Shown: piece by piece, positions 17,443 through 27,395 of the stretch
How the letters are laid out: each line of letters opens with the position of its first letter
Position numbering within the stretch: the first letter of the stretch is position 1
From: Bacteroidales bacterium UBA4116
Lineage (GTDB): Bacteria; Bacteroidota; Bacteroidia; Bacteroidales; Tannerellaceae
Direction of reading: 5' to 3'
Length of the DNA stretch: 64,000 nt
Assembly: GCA_002381645.1 (NCBI GenBank)
Contig: DFXE01000007.1
Coordinates: forward strand, 11,650 to 75,649
The notes under the pieces: generated by a model
Told to the model about the DNA's origin: nothing
The model's input: only the letters and a program-made list of their open reading frames with translations
Database searches by the model: none
Made by a program: the position numbers and the translations under genes

Positions 17443-18792
17443 CTAATTATCTTCATTAAAAAGATCTCCGGCAAATCCAGCCAGTTTATCCAGGAATCTT
17501 CTTTTAGTTTTAACCGGCTCCTTTTTTTCTTCTTCCTTTTCATCGGTTACAACTTCTTCTTCAGGATCAGAAACCGGTACAGGCTCGGGTTTGGGTGTTA
17601 TGGGCTTACTCACCACAACAGGTTCGGGCCTCGGAGCAGTATAAACAGCACAGTTTTGATTACCGTTTAGTAACAATGCGACAGCATCCATATCCGGATT
17701 CATATCCGGTATATTCATCCGTTCAATTATGCCTTTTGGCAACGTGGCAGACCTGATATTCAATCCGGTTCCATCATTGATCACATTCACCAGACCGTTC
17801 AACCTCGATGCTCCTCCTGTAATTACAATCCCTGCACGAAGAGACTCCTTCATGCCGGTTGCCTCCAGGCGTGCATACACATTTTCGAGGATTTCCTGCA
17901 TACGGGCTTCAACAATCGTATTCAATTCCGAAATCCGGATACTACGTAACCCTGACCTGTCGGCAGTATTTACCTGTATGGTAGAATCGTCGTCTTTATC
18001 GACCAAAGCGCTACCGTAGGTTTTCTTAATCTCCTCGGCATCCGGCTCTACAATCCCCAGACTGCAAATATCCCGTGTTATAAGATTTCCGCCTAAAGGT
18101 ATCACGCACAGATTCACTAATTGCCCGCTTTTATAAACGGTCAGGGAAGTTACTCCAGCTCCAAAACCGATCAGTGCACAGCCCATATCCTTTTCGTGTT
18201 CGCTCAATACCATCTCAGATAAAGCTAAAGGGGATACGATTATACCTGCGATTTCCACACGCACGCGTTTGGAAATGCTATCATAAATATACTGACGCAA
18301 TGACGGGCGTGCAACAATGAGTTTATATTTTGCTTCAATTTGCGTACAAGGTACTCCAACAGGATTCGGTTCGAATTTCCCGTCAAGATAATATGCCGGT
18401 TGTACATGCGATAATACCTCCAGCATATCAGGCCGGTAAGCAAGACATTCACGATGCAGCATATCGATTACATCATTTGTAACAATGCTTCCTGTTTTTA
18501 ATTTTTTAGAAACGGTATGTTCTACAGAACGGATAGATTGCCCCCCTACTCCTACAAAAACTTTTCCTATACGGTTGCCCGGAAGTTTAGACTCCAGTTT
18601 CTGTATCAGGTTTTTTACGATTACCGCCGTTTTCTCAACATTATATATACATCCTCTCCTGATACTATTTGCTGAATTTTCGGTTTCACAGGCAATAATA
18701 GTCAATGTTCCGGCATCGGTTTTCATCCCCACAATACCTGTTATATGGGATGTTCCTAAATCAATGGCTGCTATAAAGTTTGTGTATGCCAT
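17443..18792 (-). CDS. ftsA: Cell division protein FtsA
   Basis: Actin-like ATPase, 449 residues, which ties FtsZ filaments to the membrane. The phosphate-1 motif AAIDLGTSHITGIVG is near residues 9-23, and the adenosine motif GIVITGGASRLNG near 320. After the actin fold comes a proline- and glutamate-rich linker (~380-430) made of low-complexity PKPEPVPV and EEEKKEPVK stretches. A basic amphipathic end, RRFLDKLAGFAGDLF, fits the membrane-targeting helix. The gap to ftsQ is 6 bases. Confidence 0.96.
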   Translation of the reverse strand: MAYTNFIAAIDLGTSHITGIVGMKTDAGTLTIIACETENSANSIRRGCIYNVEKTAVIVKNLIQKLESKLPGNRIGKVFVGVGGQSIRSVEHTVSKKLKTGSIVTNDVIDMLHRECLAYRPDMLEVLSHVQPAYYLDGKFEPNPVGVPCTQIEAKYKLIVARPSLRQYIYDSISKRVRVEIAGIIVSPLALSEMVLSEHEKDMGCALIGFGAGVTSLTVYKSGQLVNLCVIPLGGNLITRDICSLGIVEPDAEEIKKTYGSALVDKDDDSTIQVNTADRSGLRSIRISELNTIVEARMQEILENVYARLEATGMKESLRAGIVITGGASRLNGLVNVINDGTGLNIRSATLPKGIIERMNIPDMNPDMDAVALLLNGNQNCAVYTAPRPEPVVVSKPITPKPEPVPVSDPEEEVVTDEKEEEKKEPVKTKRRFLDKLAGFAGDLFNEDN

Positions 18793-18798
18793 ATCTGC

Positions 18799-19530
18799 TT
18801 ATTTTTTTGTACAAACGATCTGATCTTTAAATTTCAAATTAATAATGCTATACTTTTCCCAACCCATTTTAGGGATTGCTTGTTCATAAAAGAGCTGCAA
18901 ATTATCCAACTTCTCCCTGAAATTCTCAAATGTACCTAATATGATCCTGTGATCACCCACACGAGGTATTAACACAACATCATGATTAGGGTACACATAT
19001 ATCTGCTCAATCTGATGATTCCAGAAGTCATTCTCCTGCAAAAATAGTGCAAAATTATACAAATCCGTCGTTGCCAGTTCTTTTTCAACATATCCGGTAG
19101 CAACCGGTACATGCGCCACATATCTGCGGCTTACCGGCATAGTGCTTCCCTGATTATCCACATAGAAATTTCCCCGTGCACCAATCACACGCAAAATAGG
19201 CATTTTTTGCTTTACTTCCAACTTAATGATTCCCGAAGGTGTCTTATACACTTCAATATTAGCAATCATTTCATTTTTTAATAATTCCGTTTCAATCCGG
19301 TGGGTATTTATCTCCTTCATAGGTTTGCCAATCGGATTGAGATCCGCCCGTTTAAGCTGGGAGACTATGTCGGTTTGTGTAACGAAGTGTTTATCCAGAC
19401 TATCTTTAACCATTATAACCAAATCACGGCACATGTTTTCCTGCTTTGCCTCTTTAAAGAAAAATGCAGCAAACACAATATAACACAACAATACTGTTGC
19501 TACTATGACGGCTATAATCCGGGCAATCAC
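18799..19530 (-). CDS. ftsQ: Cell division protein FtsQ
   Basis: A 243-residue bitopic membrane protein of the divisome. One N-terminal helix (~3-25) is followed by a periplasmic POTRA-like and FtsQ domain (KTPSGIIKLEVKQKMPILRV). The start codon is GTG, overlapping the murC stop by 4 bases (GTGA). The sequence is divergent, as is usual for FtsQ; position in the cluster between murC and ftsA supports the call. Confidence 0.9.
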   Translation of the reverse strand: MIARIIAVIVATVLLCYIVFAAFFFKEAKQENMCRDLVIMVKDSLDKHFVTQTDIVSQLKRADLNPIGKPMKEINTHRIETELLKNEMIANIEVYKTPSGIIKLEVKQKMPILRVIGARGNFYVDNQGSTMPVSRRYVAHVPVATGYVEKELATTDLYNFALFLQENDFWNHQIEQIYVYPNHDVVLIPRVGDHRIILGTFENFREKLDNLQLFYEQAIPKMGWEKYSIINLKFKDQIVCTKK

Positions 19531-20900
19531 TTTTCCAACACTTTTTTAATAGGTTCAACCATCCGGTCTATATCACCGGCGCCTAACATCAATACCACTT
19601 CATAATTTCCTGTGGCCATCAGATCCAACAACTCTTCTTTTGTACACATTTTTTTGTTTGCAATGCCTACCTTATCAAAAATAACCTGGGAGGTTATTCC
19701 CGGAATAGGTTCTTCACGTGCGGGATAAATATCCAGTAGGATTAATTCATCTAAAAGAGAAAGGCTTGAGGCAAAACCGTCGATAAAATCACGGGTACGG
19801 GAGTAAAGATGAGGCTGAAAAATACCTGTTATCCGTTTCCCTCTATACAGTTCTTTAAAAGAAGAGATGCTTTGTTGCAGTTCTGAAGGGTGATGAGCAT
19901 AATCGTCAATCAATACGATACGTTCCTTTTTTAAATGGAAATCAAACCGGCGCTTGGGTCCCTGGAAGGAAGCCACAGCGTCCTTTATTTCTTTTTCCGT
20001 AACTCCATTCAGCCATGCAACAGCAATAGCTGCGACACTATTTTCAACATTTACTTTTACAGGTACGCCTAACTGAATATCATTTATTTGTATTTCGGGG
20101 CCTACAAAATCAAAATAAATTTCACCATTCCCCACACGTATATTACAGGCATAAAAATCCGCTTTTTCAGATGCTGAATAGGTATATAACCCTGCCCCTT
20201 CAACAAGACGGGGAGTAATATCAATGCCTTTTTTTATGATCAGGCAACCATCCTGCCGTATTAAAGATGTAAAATATTCGAAACTCTCCCGGTAAGCTTC
20301 TGCCGTACCGTAAATATCCAAATGATCGGGATCAGCAGAAGTGATAACCGCCATATAAGGAATAAGCCAGTGGAAAGAACGGTCAAATTCATCTGCTTCA
20401 ATAACAGTGAGATCACTTTTTTGTGACAACATGAGGTTGCTGTCGTAATTTTTGAGAATTCCTCCTAAAAAAGCGTTACAATCAACATGCGACTGTTTCA
20501 AAATGTGAGCCAGCAGGGAAGAAGTGGTTGTTTTACCATGTGTTCCCGCAACACACAAACCACGGGATGTTTTAGTTATTTCGCCCAACACTTGCGAACG
20601 TTTCATAATTTGAAAAGAATTGGAGCGAAACCAGCTCAATTCAGTATGTGAATCGGGTACGGCAGGTGTATAAACCACCAATGTATTAGCAGGTGAACGA
20701 AAAGGTTCGGGTATTAAAGCCTCATCATCTTCGTAATGTATTGCAGCACCTTCGGAATTTAATTGTTCAGTCAGGTCGGTTAGTGTCTTATCATAACCGG
20801 CCACTTGCTTTCTGTTTGCTAAAAAGTACCGTATCAGAGCGCTCATTCCTATTCCTCCTGCCCCTACAAAATAAACTGCCGATATGTTTTTTAAATCCAT
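19527..20900 (-). CDS. murC: UDP-N-acetylmuramate--L-alanine ligase
   Basis: Mur ligase, 457 residues, which adds L-Ala to UDP-MurNAc in the cytoplasm. The N-terminal dinucleotide-like motif is FVGAGGIGMSALIRYF, the ATP loop GTHGKTTTSSLLAHIL (~117-132) and the central domain EADEFDRSF. The C-terminal domain contains IDDYAHHPSELQ. It belongs to the dcw operon between murG and ftsQ. Confidence 0.97.
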   Translation of the reverse strand: MDLKNISAVYFVGAGGIGMSALIRYFLANRKQVAGYDKTLTDLTEQLNSEGAAIHYEDDEALIPEPFRSPANTLVVYTPAVPDSHTELSWFRSNSFQIMKRSQVLGEITKTSRGLCVAGTHGKTTTSSLLAHILKQSHVDCNAFLGGILKNYDSNLMLSQKSDLTVIEADEFDRSFHWLIPYMAVITSADPDHLDIYGTAEAYRESFEYFTSLIRQDGCLIIKKGIDITPRLVEGAGLYTYSASEKADFYACNIRVGNGEIYFDFVGPEIQINDIQLGVPVKVNVENSVAAIAVAWLNGVTEKEIKDAVASFQGPKRRFDFHLKKERIVLIDDYAHHPSELQQSISSFKELYRGKRITGIFQPHLYSRTRDFIDGFASSLSLLDELILLDIYPAREEPIPGITSQVIFDKVGIANKKMCTKEELLDLMATGNYEVVLMLGAGDIDRMVEPIKKVLEK

Positions 20901-20921
20901 ATATTGCTTATTGCTTATTCC

Positions 20922-22046
20922 TTATTCAATAATACTAATTATTTCATCCACGATGCGTTCCGCACTATCAGGAATAGCCAATCCGGCTATTTGCCTGCTT
21001 AAATTACGGAGGCATTCTTCATCATTGACTACTTCGAGCGCTTTAGGCACCAGCGACATTTCGGCATCCCTGTCGGTCACCAATATAGCTGCACCTTTCT
21101 CTACCAATGCCATTGCATTTTTGGTCTGGTGATCTTCCGCTACATTGGGCGACGGTACCAGAATAACCGGTTTTTGCAGCAAACATAACTCCGAAATGGT
21201 TCCTGCCCCTGCACGTGAAATAACCAGGTCGGCAGCAGCATAAGCATAATCCATTCTCGAAATAAAATCCGAACAGCACACCGGTGCATTTTCATATAAT
21301 TTCAACGCTTCCTGCGCATCGCTGTAATAGAACCGTCCTGTCTGCCAGATTACCTGGACACCCGAAGCAGAGATTTCCTCTAAATGTGTCTGGATGCTGC
21401 GATTTATGGTACGTGCACCTAAGCTTCCACCTATCACGAGGATCGTCTTTTTTTCGGACGTGAGTGAAAAAAAACGGCACGCGTCCGATTTTATTTTGCT
21501 CCCGTCCCATTTATTTTCGGACGGGTCCGAAAATAAGCTCTTCCGAACAGGATTCCCGGTAAGCACAATTTTATTTTTCGGGAAGAACTTTTCCATCCCA
21601 TCATAAGCTACACAAATCTTCGTTGCTTTCTTTGCCAGTAGTTTATTTGTTATCCCGGCATACGAATTCTGCTCTTGTATTAAAGTTGGAATTCCCTGTG
21701 AGGCGGCAACCCATAATGTCGGGCCGCTGGCATATCCGCCAACGCCTATTACAATATCAGGTTTAAATTCACGTATAGTTTTTTTTGCCAAATGCAGGCT
21801 GATGAACAAACGCCTCATCACGTTTACGTTACGGAATAATTGAGCACGGTCAAAACCGCTGACAGGTAAACCTACAATATTATAACCGGCTGCCGGTACA
21901 CGCTCCATTTCCATCCGGTTGTCGGCACCGACAAAAAGTATCTCGGAGTCCGGAAAACGTTCTTTAAACTCGTTCGCTATAGAAATAGCGGGAAATATAT
22001 GTCCTCCCGTGCCACCGCCACTTATAATGATACGGTATTTTCTCAT
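20922..22046 (-). CDS. murG: UDP-GlcNAc:undecaprenyl-PP-MurNAc-pentapeptide GlcNAc transferase
   Basis: GT28 glycosyltransferase, 374 residues, which makes lipid II on the inner membrane face. The N-terminal loop is ISGGGTGGHIFPAISIA. The second G-rich loop VIGGSLGARTIN lies near 205, and the donor-site stretch ISRAGAGTISELCLLQKP near 280. The ATG overlaps the ftsW stop by 4 bases. Confidence 0.97.
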   Translation of the reverse strand: MRKYRIIISGGGTGGHIFPAISIANEFKERFPDSEILFVGADNRMEMERVPAAGYNIVGLPVSGFDRAQLFRNVNVMRRLFISLHLAKKTIREFKPDIVIGVGGYASGPTLWVAASQGIPTLIQEQNSYAGITNKLLAKKATKICVAYDGMEKFFPKNKIVLTGNPVRKSLFSDPSENKWDGSKIKSDACRFFSLTSEKKTILVIGGSLGARTINRSIQTHLEEISASGVQVIWQTGRFYYSDAQEALKLYENAPVCCSDFISRMDYAYAAADLVISRAGAGTISELCLLQKPVILVPSPNVAEDHQTKNAMALVEKGAAILVTDRDAEMSLVPKALEVVNDEECLRNLSRQIAGLAIPDSAERIVDEIISIIE

Positions 22047-23311
22047 ACGTTTACTTTTGTTACCGTTTCTACTGCCGACAAAGGTGTTTTGTCTGAAATA
22101 TCCGTATCGATCTCAATGATTGAAACATCATCTGCATCCTCATCTTCTTCATCTTCTTCATTTCCTATACCGGCGCCAAAACGACTTACGCTAAGGATAA
22201 TCCCTATATAGATACAGGTAATGACAGTTGAAGTCCCCCCGCGGCTGACCAAAGGTAAAGGTTGTCCTGTTACAGGGAAAAGCCCAACAGCAACAGCCAT
22301 ATTGATAAATGCCTGAACTGTTATAAGCAACCCGCAACCCAATACCAGATATTTTGGAAAAAGCTTATCGCATTTCCGGGCAATCATACCTACCCTTATC
22401 ATCAGGGCTATATACAAAAATAATACAAAAAGCCCCCCAACCACTCCTAACTCTTCAATTATTATAGCATAAATAAAGTCTGAGTACGCTTGTGGAAGAA
22501 AATCGCGTTGTTGCCCATGCCCAGGCATCTGCCCGAAAACACCACCCCTGGCGATAGCTATCTGTGCGTGGGAAACCTGGTAATTATCATCGTCAATTAC
22601 ATATGTATCAGCACTGAGAGGTGGTTTCTCCACAAAAAAATCAGCTATACGTCCCTTCATCGTCTCCAACCGGGCAACTCCTTTTATCGTATCATTGGGT
22701 AAAGCGAATAAAAGTGCAACCATAAAAGCCATTACAAAGACCAGGAAAAGCGCAAGTAACCCTAATTTTTTCAAAGGCATTTGTCCCACAAACATCATGA
22801 GGTAACATATAAAAAATAGCATGGCACTTGTCGAAAAGTTCTCAGGAAAAATCAGCAGACAAACACCTGAGATTCCGATAAGGATATAATTAAAGACCCG
22901 GTCTTTCCCGATTTTATCCTGTTTACTTAATAAAAAAGCGACATATACTACGGACGCAAGTTTGGCAAGTTCGGAGGGTTGAAAAGAGATGCCGAATACT
23001 TCCAGAAACCGGTGCGCATCATTCGTGCTGATTCCCAGAAAAGGTGTAACAATAAGTAACAATGCCGATATGGGAAGTAAAATAATCAAGGCAGAGAAAA
23101 AACGGCTCGGTATATTATGTATTACTAATATCAATGCAAAGCCTGCCAGAAGAAATGACGTATGACGAACAATAGGTGCCCAGTAATTAGAGTTTCTATA
23201 AGTCAGCGTACTGGTGGCGCTAAAAACTTCAATTACCGATATAAGACATAGGAACATGAATATAATCCATATCACCCTGTCGCCTTTAAATAACTTATTC
23301 GCCAGTTCCAT
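22043..23311 (-). CDS. ftsW: Lipid II polymerase FtsW
   Basis: SEDS-family glycosyltransferase, 422 residues and about ten membrane helices, which polymerises septal glycan with FtsI. The family motif is seen in the C-terminal part (GLFPVTGQPLPLVSRGGTS). The C-terminal ~45 residues form a soluble tail with an acidic run (GNEEDEEDEDADDVS) after the last helix. It lies in the dcw operon between murD and murG. Confidence 0.95.
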   Translation of the reverse strand: MELANKLFKGDRVIWIIFMFLCLISVIEVFSATSTLTYRNSNYWAPIVRHTSFLLAGFALILVIHNIPSRFFSALIILLPISALLLIVTPFLGISTNDAHRFLEVFGISFQPSELAKLASVVYVAFLLSKQDKIGKDRVFNYILIGISGVCLLIFPENFSTSAMLFFICYLMMFVGQMPLKKLGLLALFLVFVMAFMVALLFALPNDTIKGVARLETMKGRIADFFVEKPPLSADTYVIDDDNYQVSHAQIAIARGGVFGQMPGHGQQRDFLPQAYSDFIYAIIIEELGVVGGLFVLFLYIALMIRVGMIARKCDKLFPKYLVLGCGLLITVQAFINMAVAVGLFPVTGQPLPLVSRGGTSTVITCIYIGIILSVSRFGAGIGNEEDEEDEDADDVSIIEIDTDISDKTPLSAVETVTKVNV

Positions 23312-23323
23312 TGACTTCTTTCA

Positions 23324-24661
23324 TTACAAATTACGTACACACGTTTTAAACTGGTTCCCACGGTCTTCATAGCTGGTGAATAAATCGAAACTTGCACAAC
23401 AAGGCGAAAGCAGAACAGTGTCGCCTTTCTGTGCATTTTTGTACGATTTGGCCACAGCTTCTTCCATAGAAAGGGCATCTTCAATAATGGGAATTTTTCC
23501 GTCGAAAAATTGATGTAGCTTTGTATTATCTTTTCCAAGAAAAACCAATGCGCGTACTTTTTGCCGGACTAATTCTTCAATTTCAGAGTAGTCGTTTCCC
23601 TTATCCACTCCCCCCAATATCAATACGATTTTGGTATTCATACTTTGTAATGCATACCAACAGGAATTAACATTGGTAGCCTTCGAATCATTTACATAGT
23701 CCACCCCTCTTACTCGCAATACTTTTTCAAGACGATGTTCCACTCCCGCAAAGTCGCTTAAAGAAGCTCTGATTTTACCATCATGGATATCAACTAATTT
23801 AGCTGCAATTCCGGAAGCTAAAGAGTTGTAAAGATTATGTGTGCCAGTTAAAGCTAATAAGTCTTGTTCCATAGTAAATATACCGTTATGCGTTTCAATT
23901 ACTAATTGTTCATTTTTAACATAGCCTTTTACTCCCAATCCCTGATTTTGAGCAAACGGATAAAGAGTTGCCTTAGGATTTTTCACGGATATTTTCCGCT
24001 TGATAACAGGATCGTCATTCCAGAAAATAAATGCATCGTCTTTCGTCTGGTTTCGAATGATCCGGAATTTAGAATCGATATAATTTTGGAAATTATAATT
24101 ATACCGGTCTAAATGGTCAGGAGTAATATTCAATAAAATAGCTATATGAGCCTTAAACTCATACATATTATCCAGCTGAAAACTACTCAGTTCGATCACA
24201 TAATATGCATGAGGACTTTCTGCTACTTGCAGTGCCAGGCTGTTACCCACATTACCTGCCAGCCCGACGTCTAATCCGGCGCTTTTCATAATGTGGTAAG
24301 TCAGCATGGTAGTGGTCGTTTTCCCGTTACTACCTGTAATGCATATCATGGTTGCGTCCGAATATCTACCGGCAAATTCTATTTCGGAAATAACCGGAAT
24401 ATCTTTTTTAATTATTTTATCAACGATAGGCGCCGAATCGGGTATTCCCGGACTTTTTACCACTTCTTTTGCACAAAGAATTTCCGGTTCGGTATGTACA
24501 CCTTCTTCCCAGCGGATATTCCTTTTGTTCAGCATACCCTTATATGGGGGTTTAATCAAAGATGAGTCAGACACGAATACGTCAAATCCTTTCGATTTAG
24601 CCAGTATAGCTGCCCCTGTACCGCTTTCGCCTGCTCCTAATATAACAATCCGCTCACCCAT
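23324..24661 (-). CDS. murD: UDP-N-acetylmuramoylalanine--D-glutamate ligase
   Basis: Mur ligase, 445 residues, which adds D-Glu to UDP-MurNAc-L-Ala. The N-terminal Rossmann-like motif is ILGAGESGTGAAILA. The ATP loop is GSNGKTTTTMLTYHIM (~112-127), and LNITPDHLDRY follows in the central domain. The C-terminal domain has VNDSKATNVNS. The ATG shares one base with the mraY stop (TAATG). Confidence 0.97.
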   Translation of the reverse strand: MGERIVILGAGESGTGAAILAKSKGFDVFVSDSSLIKPPYKGMLNKRNIRWEEGVHTEPEILCAKEVVKSPGIPDSAPIVDKIIKKDIPVISEIEFAGRYSDATMICITGSNGKTTTTMLTYHIMKSAGLDVGLAGNVGNSLALQVAESPHAYYVIELSSFQLDNMYEFKAHIAILLNITPDHLDRYNYNFQNYIDSKFRIIRNQTKDDAFIFWNDDPVIKRKISVKNPKATLYPFAQNQGLGVKGYVKNEQLVIETHNGIFTMEQDLLALTGTHNLYNSLASGIAAKLVDIHDGKIRASLSDFAGVEHRLEKVLRVRGVDYVNDSKATNVNSCWYALQSMNTKIVLILGGVDKGNDYSEIEELVRQKVRALVFLGKDNTKLHQFFDGKIPIIEDALSMEEAVAKSYKNAQKGDTVLLSPCCASFDLFTSYEDRGNQFKTCVRNL

Positions 24662-25923
24662 TACCGTATTTTCAGTGTTACAATAGTTATAGCTGCCAGT
24701 ATTATTCCTATCAACCAGAAACGAACTACGATCTTGGACTCGGGAACAATATTATACGGTTTTTGTATAATGGCAGATATACCTGCATTTCCTGCTTTTT
24801 GAAAGTGATGATGCAATGGGGTCATTTTAAAAATACGTTTTCCCTCACCATACCTCCTTTTGGTATATTTGAAATAAAATACCTGTACGATTACAGATAA
24901 ACTCTCAGCCAGAAATATACCACACAGGATAGGTATAAGCAATTCTTTCCGGATTATGATAGCGAATACGGCAATAATACCTCCCAGTGTCAGGCTTCCG
25001 GTATCACCCATAAACACCTGTGCCGGATATGAATTATACCAAAGGAAACCAATGGTAGCGCCAATAAATGCAGCGGCGAATATTACCAGCTCCTCTGCCC
25101 CTGGGATAAACATAATATTCAGGAATGAAGCAAACTCAGCATGAGACGACATATATGCAAGTATACCCAAGGCAACCCCGATAATAGCAGAACTGCCTGC
25201 AGCTAATCCGTCTAACCCGTCTGTCAGATTTGCTCCGTTAGAAACAGCTGTTACTATAAATATCACAATGAGGACAAAAATCAGCCAGGTAGCTTCCCTT
25301 TTATATTTTCCTGTCCAGGATACTAAAGAAGCATAATCGAAATTATTATTTTTCAGAAACGGAATAGTAGTCTTTGTCGATTTTGTTTCGTTCGGGTGGA
25401 AATTAACAGATTCTACCGTATTATCTTTATTCAGCACTTCAATATTCTCCCGTATGACTACATCAGGGCTTGCAAATAATATGACACCAACGATAAGTCC
25501 CAATCCGACCTGTCCGATAATTTTAAAACGGCCCTGTAATCCCTCTTTATTTTTACGGAACACTTTAATGTAATCATCCGCAAAACCTATAATGCCAAGC
25601 CATACGGTAGTAACCAGCATCAATATCAGGTAAATATTATCGAGCCGGGCGCAAAGCAGTACCGGTATTAAAATGGCTATAATTATAATCAGCCCACCCA
25701 TCGTAGGTGTACCTTTTTTACTATTCTGTCCTTCAATCCCAAGATTACGTACGGTTTCACCAATTTGTAATTTCCGTAACCAATCGATAATTCTGCTGCC
25801 GATAGCTGTTGATATAAAAAGAGATAAAATCAGCGCCAAACCTGAACGGAAAGATATGTACTTGAACACACCCGCTCCCGGAAAATCCAGTTGATCTAAA
25901 TAAGTAAAAAGGTAATACAGCAT
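24661..25923 (-). CDS. mraY: Phospho-MurNAc-pentapeptide transferase MraY
   Basis: Integral membrane enzyme, 420 residues, which makes lipid I. Motifs include KKGTPTMGG (~69-77), IGFADDYIKV (~111-120) and the catalytic-region NGANLTDGLDGLAAG (~230-244); MTPLHHHF is near the C-terminus. It carries an insertion (~155-205) absent from E. coli MraY (360 residues); I believe such an insertion is usual in Bacteroidales. Confidence 0.96.
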   Translation of the reverse strand: MLYYLFTYLDQLDFPGAGVFKYISFRSGLALILSLFISTAIGSRIIDWLRKLQIGETVRNLGIEGQNSKKGTPTMGGLIIIIAILIPVLLCARLDNIYLILMLVTTVWLGIIGFADDYIKVFRKNKEGLQGRFKIIGQVGLGLIVGVILFASPDVVIRENIEVLNKDNTVESVNFHPNETKSTKTTIPFLKNNNFDYASLVSWTGKYKREATWLIFVLIVIFIVTAVSNGANLTDGLDGLAAGSSAIIGVALGILAYMSSHAEFASFLNIMFIPGAEELVIFAAAFIGATIGFLWYNSYPAQVFMGDTGSLTLGGIIAVFAIIIRKELLIPILCGIFLAESLSVIVQVFYFKYTKRRYGEGKRIFKMTPLHHHFQKAGNAGISAIIQKPYNIVPESKIVVRFWLIGIILAAITIVTLKIR

Positions 25924-25930
25924 ACTATTT

Positions 25931-27391
25931 CTATGGTTGTTGTGTTGCGAAAATCTCTTTTAGTTTCTCCCGGTCATCGAAATGATATTTCACGCCTTTG
26001 ACTTCCTGGTAATCTTCATGCCCTTTACCGGCAATAAGAATAACGTCTCCCTTCTTTGCCAATATGGTTGCCGCTTTTATGGCCTGTGTACGATCAGTAA
26101 TACACAAGGTTTTAGTCTTATCATCCGAGGACAATCCGTTCACCATATCATTTATAATATCATCCGGTTCCTCAAAACGGGGATTATCCGATGTCAGTAT
26201 CACCTGATCGCTCAGACGTACGGCCTCTTTTGCCATAATAGGACGCTTCCCTTTATCACGGTTTCCTCCCGCTCCTACTACAGTTATGATACGGCCATTG
26301 TTATTCAATACTTCACGAATTCCATTCAGGACATTTACTAATGCATCGGGCGTATGGGCATAATCTACAATGCCGGTGTATCCCAACGGAGAATGTATGG
26401 TTTCAAAACGTCCGGATACGGAATGAAGGGTACTCATAATTAAAAGTATTTCTTCCGGCTCTTTTTCCAAAGCAACCGCAGCACCATACACAGCCAGTAA
26501 ATTATATGCGTTGAACCGGCCCACAAAATGAACTGACACTTCCTTCCCATTAATTACCAGATCAGTCCCGTCGAAATGTGATTCCAGTATTTTACCTTTA
26601 AAGTCGGCCATTGTACGAAGTGAATAGGTCAGTTTTTTGGCTATTGTATTTTGCAGCATCACCGGTCCGACTTTATCATCTACGTTAGTAAGGGCAAAAG
26701 CTGTTGAAGGGAGATTATCAAAAAATGTTTTCTTAGCTTTCAGATAGTTTTCCACAGTTTTATGATAATCCAGATGGTCACGCGTGAGGTTAGTAAAAAT
26801 ACCTCCGTCAAAGGACAACCCACTTATACGCTTCTGTTCTACAGCATGCGAACTTACTTCCATAAAAGCGTATTCACAACCCGCCTCCACCATCTGTGCC
26901 AATAATCCTTGTAATTCAATCGGATCGGGAGTAGTATGATTAGCCGGAATAATTTCATCATCTATATAATTACACACCGTAGATAGTAGACCTACCTTAT
27001 GTCCCATTTTACGGAACATTTCATATAATAAAGTAGCAATGGTCGTTTTCCCGTTTGTACCGGTAACTCCTACCAATATCAGTTTATCCGAAGGATAATC
27101 ATACCAGGTTGCCATTAGTTCTCCCAGAATTTGCGCAGAATCCTTTACAACAATAAAAATTACCTCTTTATCAAATAATTCAGGTTTTTCTTCACAAACA
27201 ACAGCTACAGCACCCTTTTCAACAGCGCTATCTATATATTTATGCCCATCTGTATTAGTACCCCTGACAGCAACAAATAAAGATCCTTTTTCCACTTTAC
27301 GGGAATCGGATTGTATATTTAAAATATCCGGATTATTATTCTCATCAAATTCCTGGATGCCTAATGCTTCAATTAATGTATTTAGTTTCAT
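25931..27391 (-). CDS. murE: UDP-MurNAc-tripeptide synthetase MurE
   Basis: Mur ligase, 486 residues, which adds the third amino acid (diaminopimelate in most Bacteroidales; the substrate motif DNPRFEEP near 405 fits the DAP-specific DNPR type). The ATP loop is VTGTNGKTTIATLLYEMF (~109-126), and TNLTRDHLDYH is in the central domain. It lies 4 bases after ftsI in the dcw operon. MurF is not encoded nearby. Confidence 0.96.
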   Translation of the reverse strand: MKLNTLIEALGIQEFDENNNPDILNIQSDSRKVEKGSLFVAVRGTNTDGHKYIDSAVEKGAVAVVCEEKPELFDKEVIFIVVKDSAQILGELMATWYDYPSDKLILVGVTGTNGKTTIATLLYEMFRKMGHKVGLLSTVCNYIDDEIIPANHTTPDPIELQGLLAQMVEAGCEYAFMEVSSHAVEQKRISGLSFDGGIFTNLTRDHLDYHKTVENYLKAKKTFFDNLPSTAFALTNVDDKVGPVMLQNTIAKKLTYSLRTMADFKGKILESHFDGTDLVINGKEVSVHFVGRFNAYNLLAVYGAAVALEKEPEEILLIMSTLHSVSGRFETIHSPLGYTGIVDYAHTPDALVNVLNGIREVLNNNGRIITVVGAGGNRDKGKRPIMAKEAVRLSDQVILTSDNPRFEEPDDIINDMVNGLSSDDKTKTLCITDRTQAIKAATILAKKGDVILIAGKGHEDYQEVKGVKYHFDDREKLKEIFATQQP

Positions 27392-27395
27392 ATTC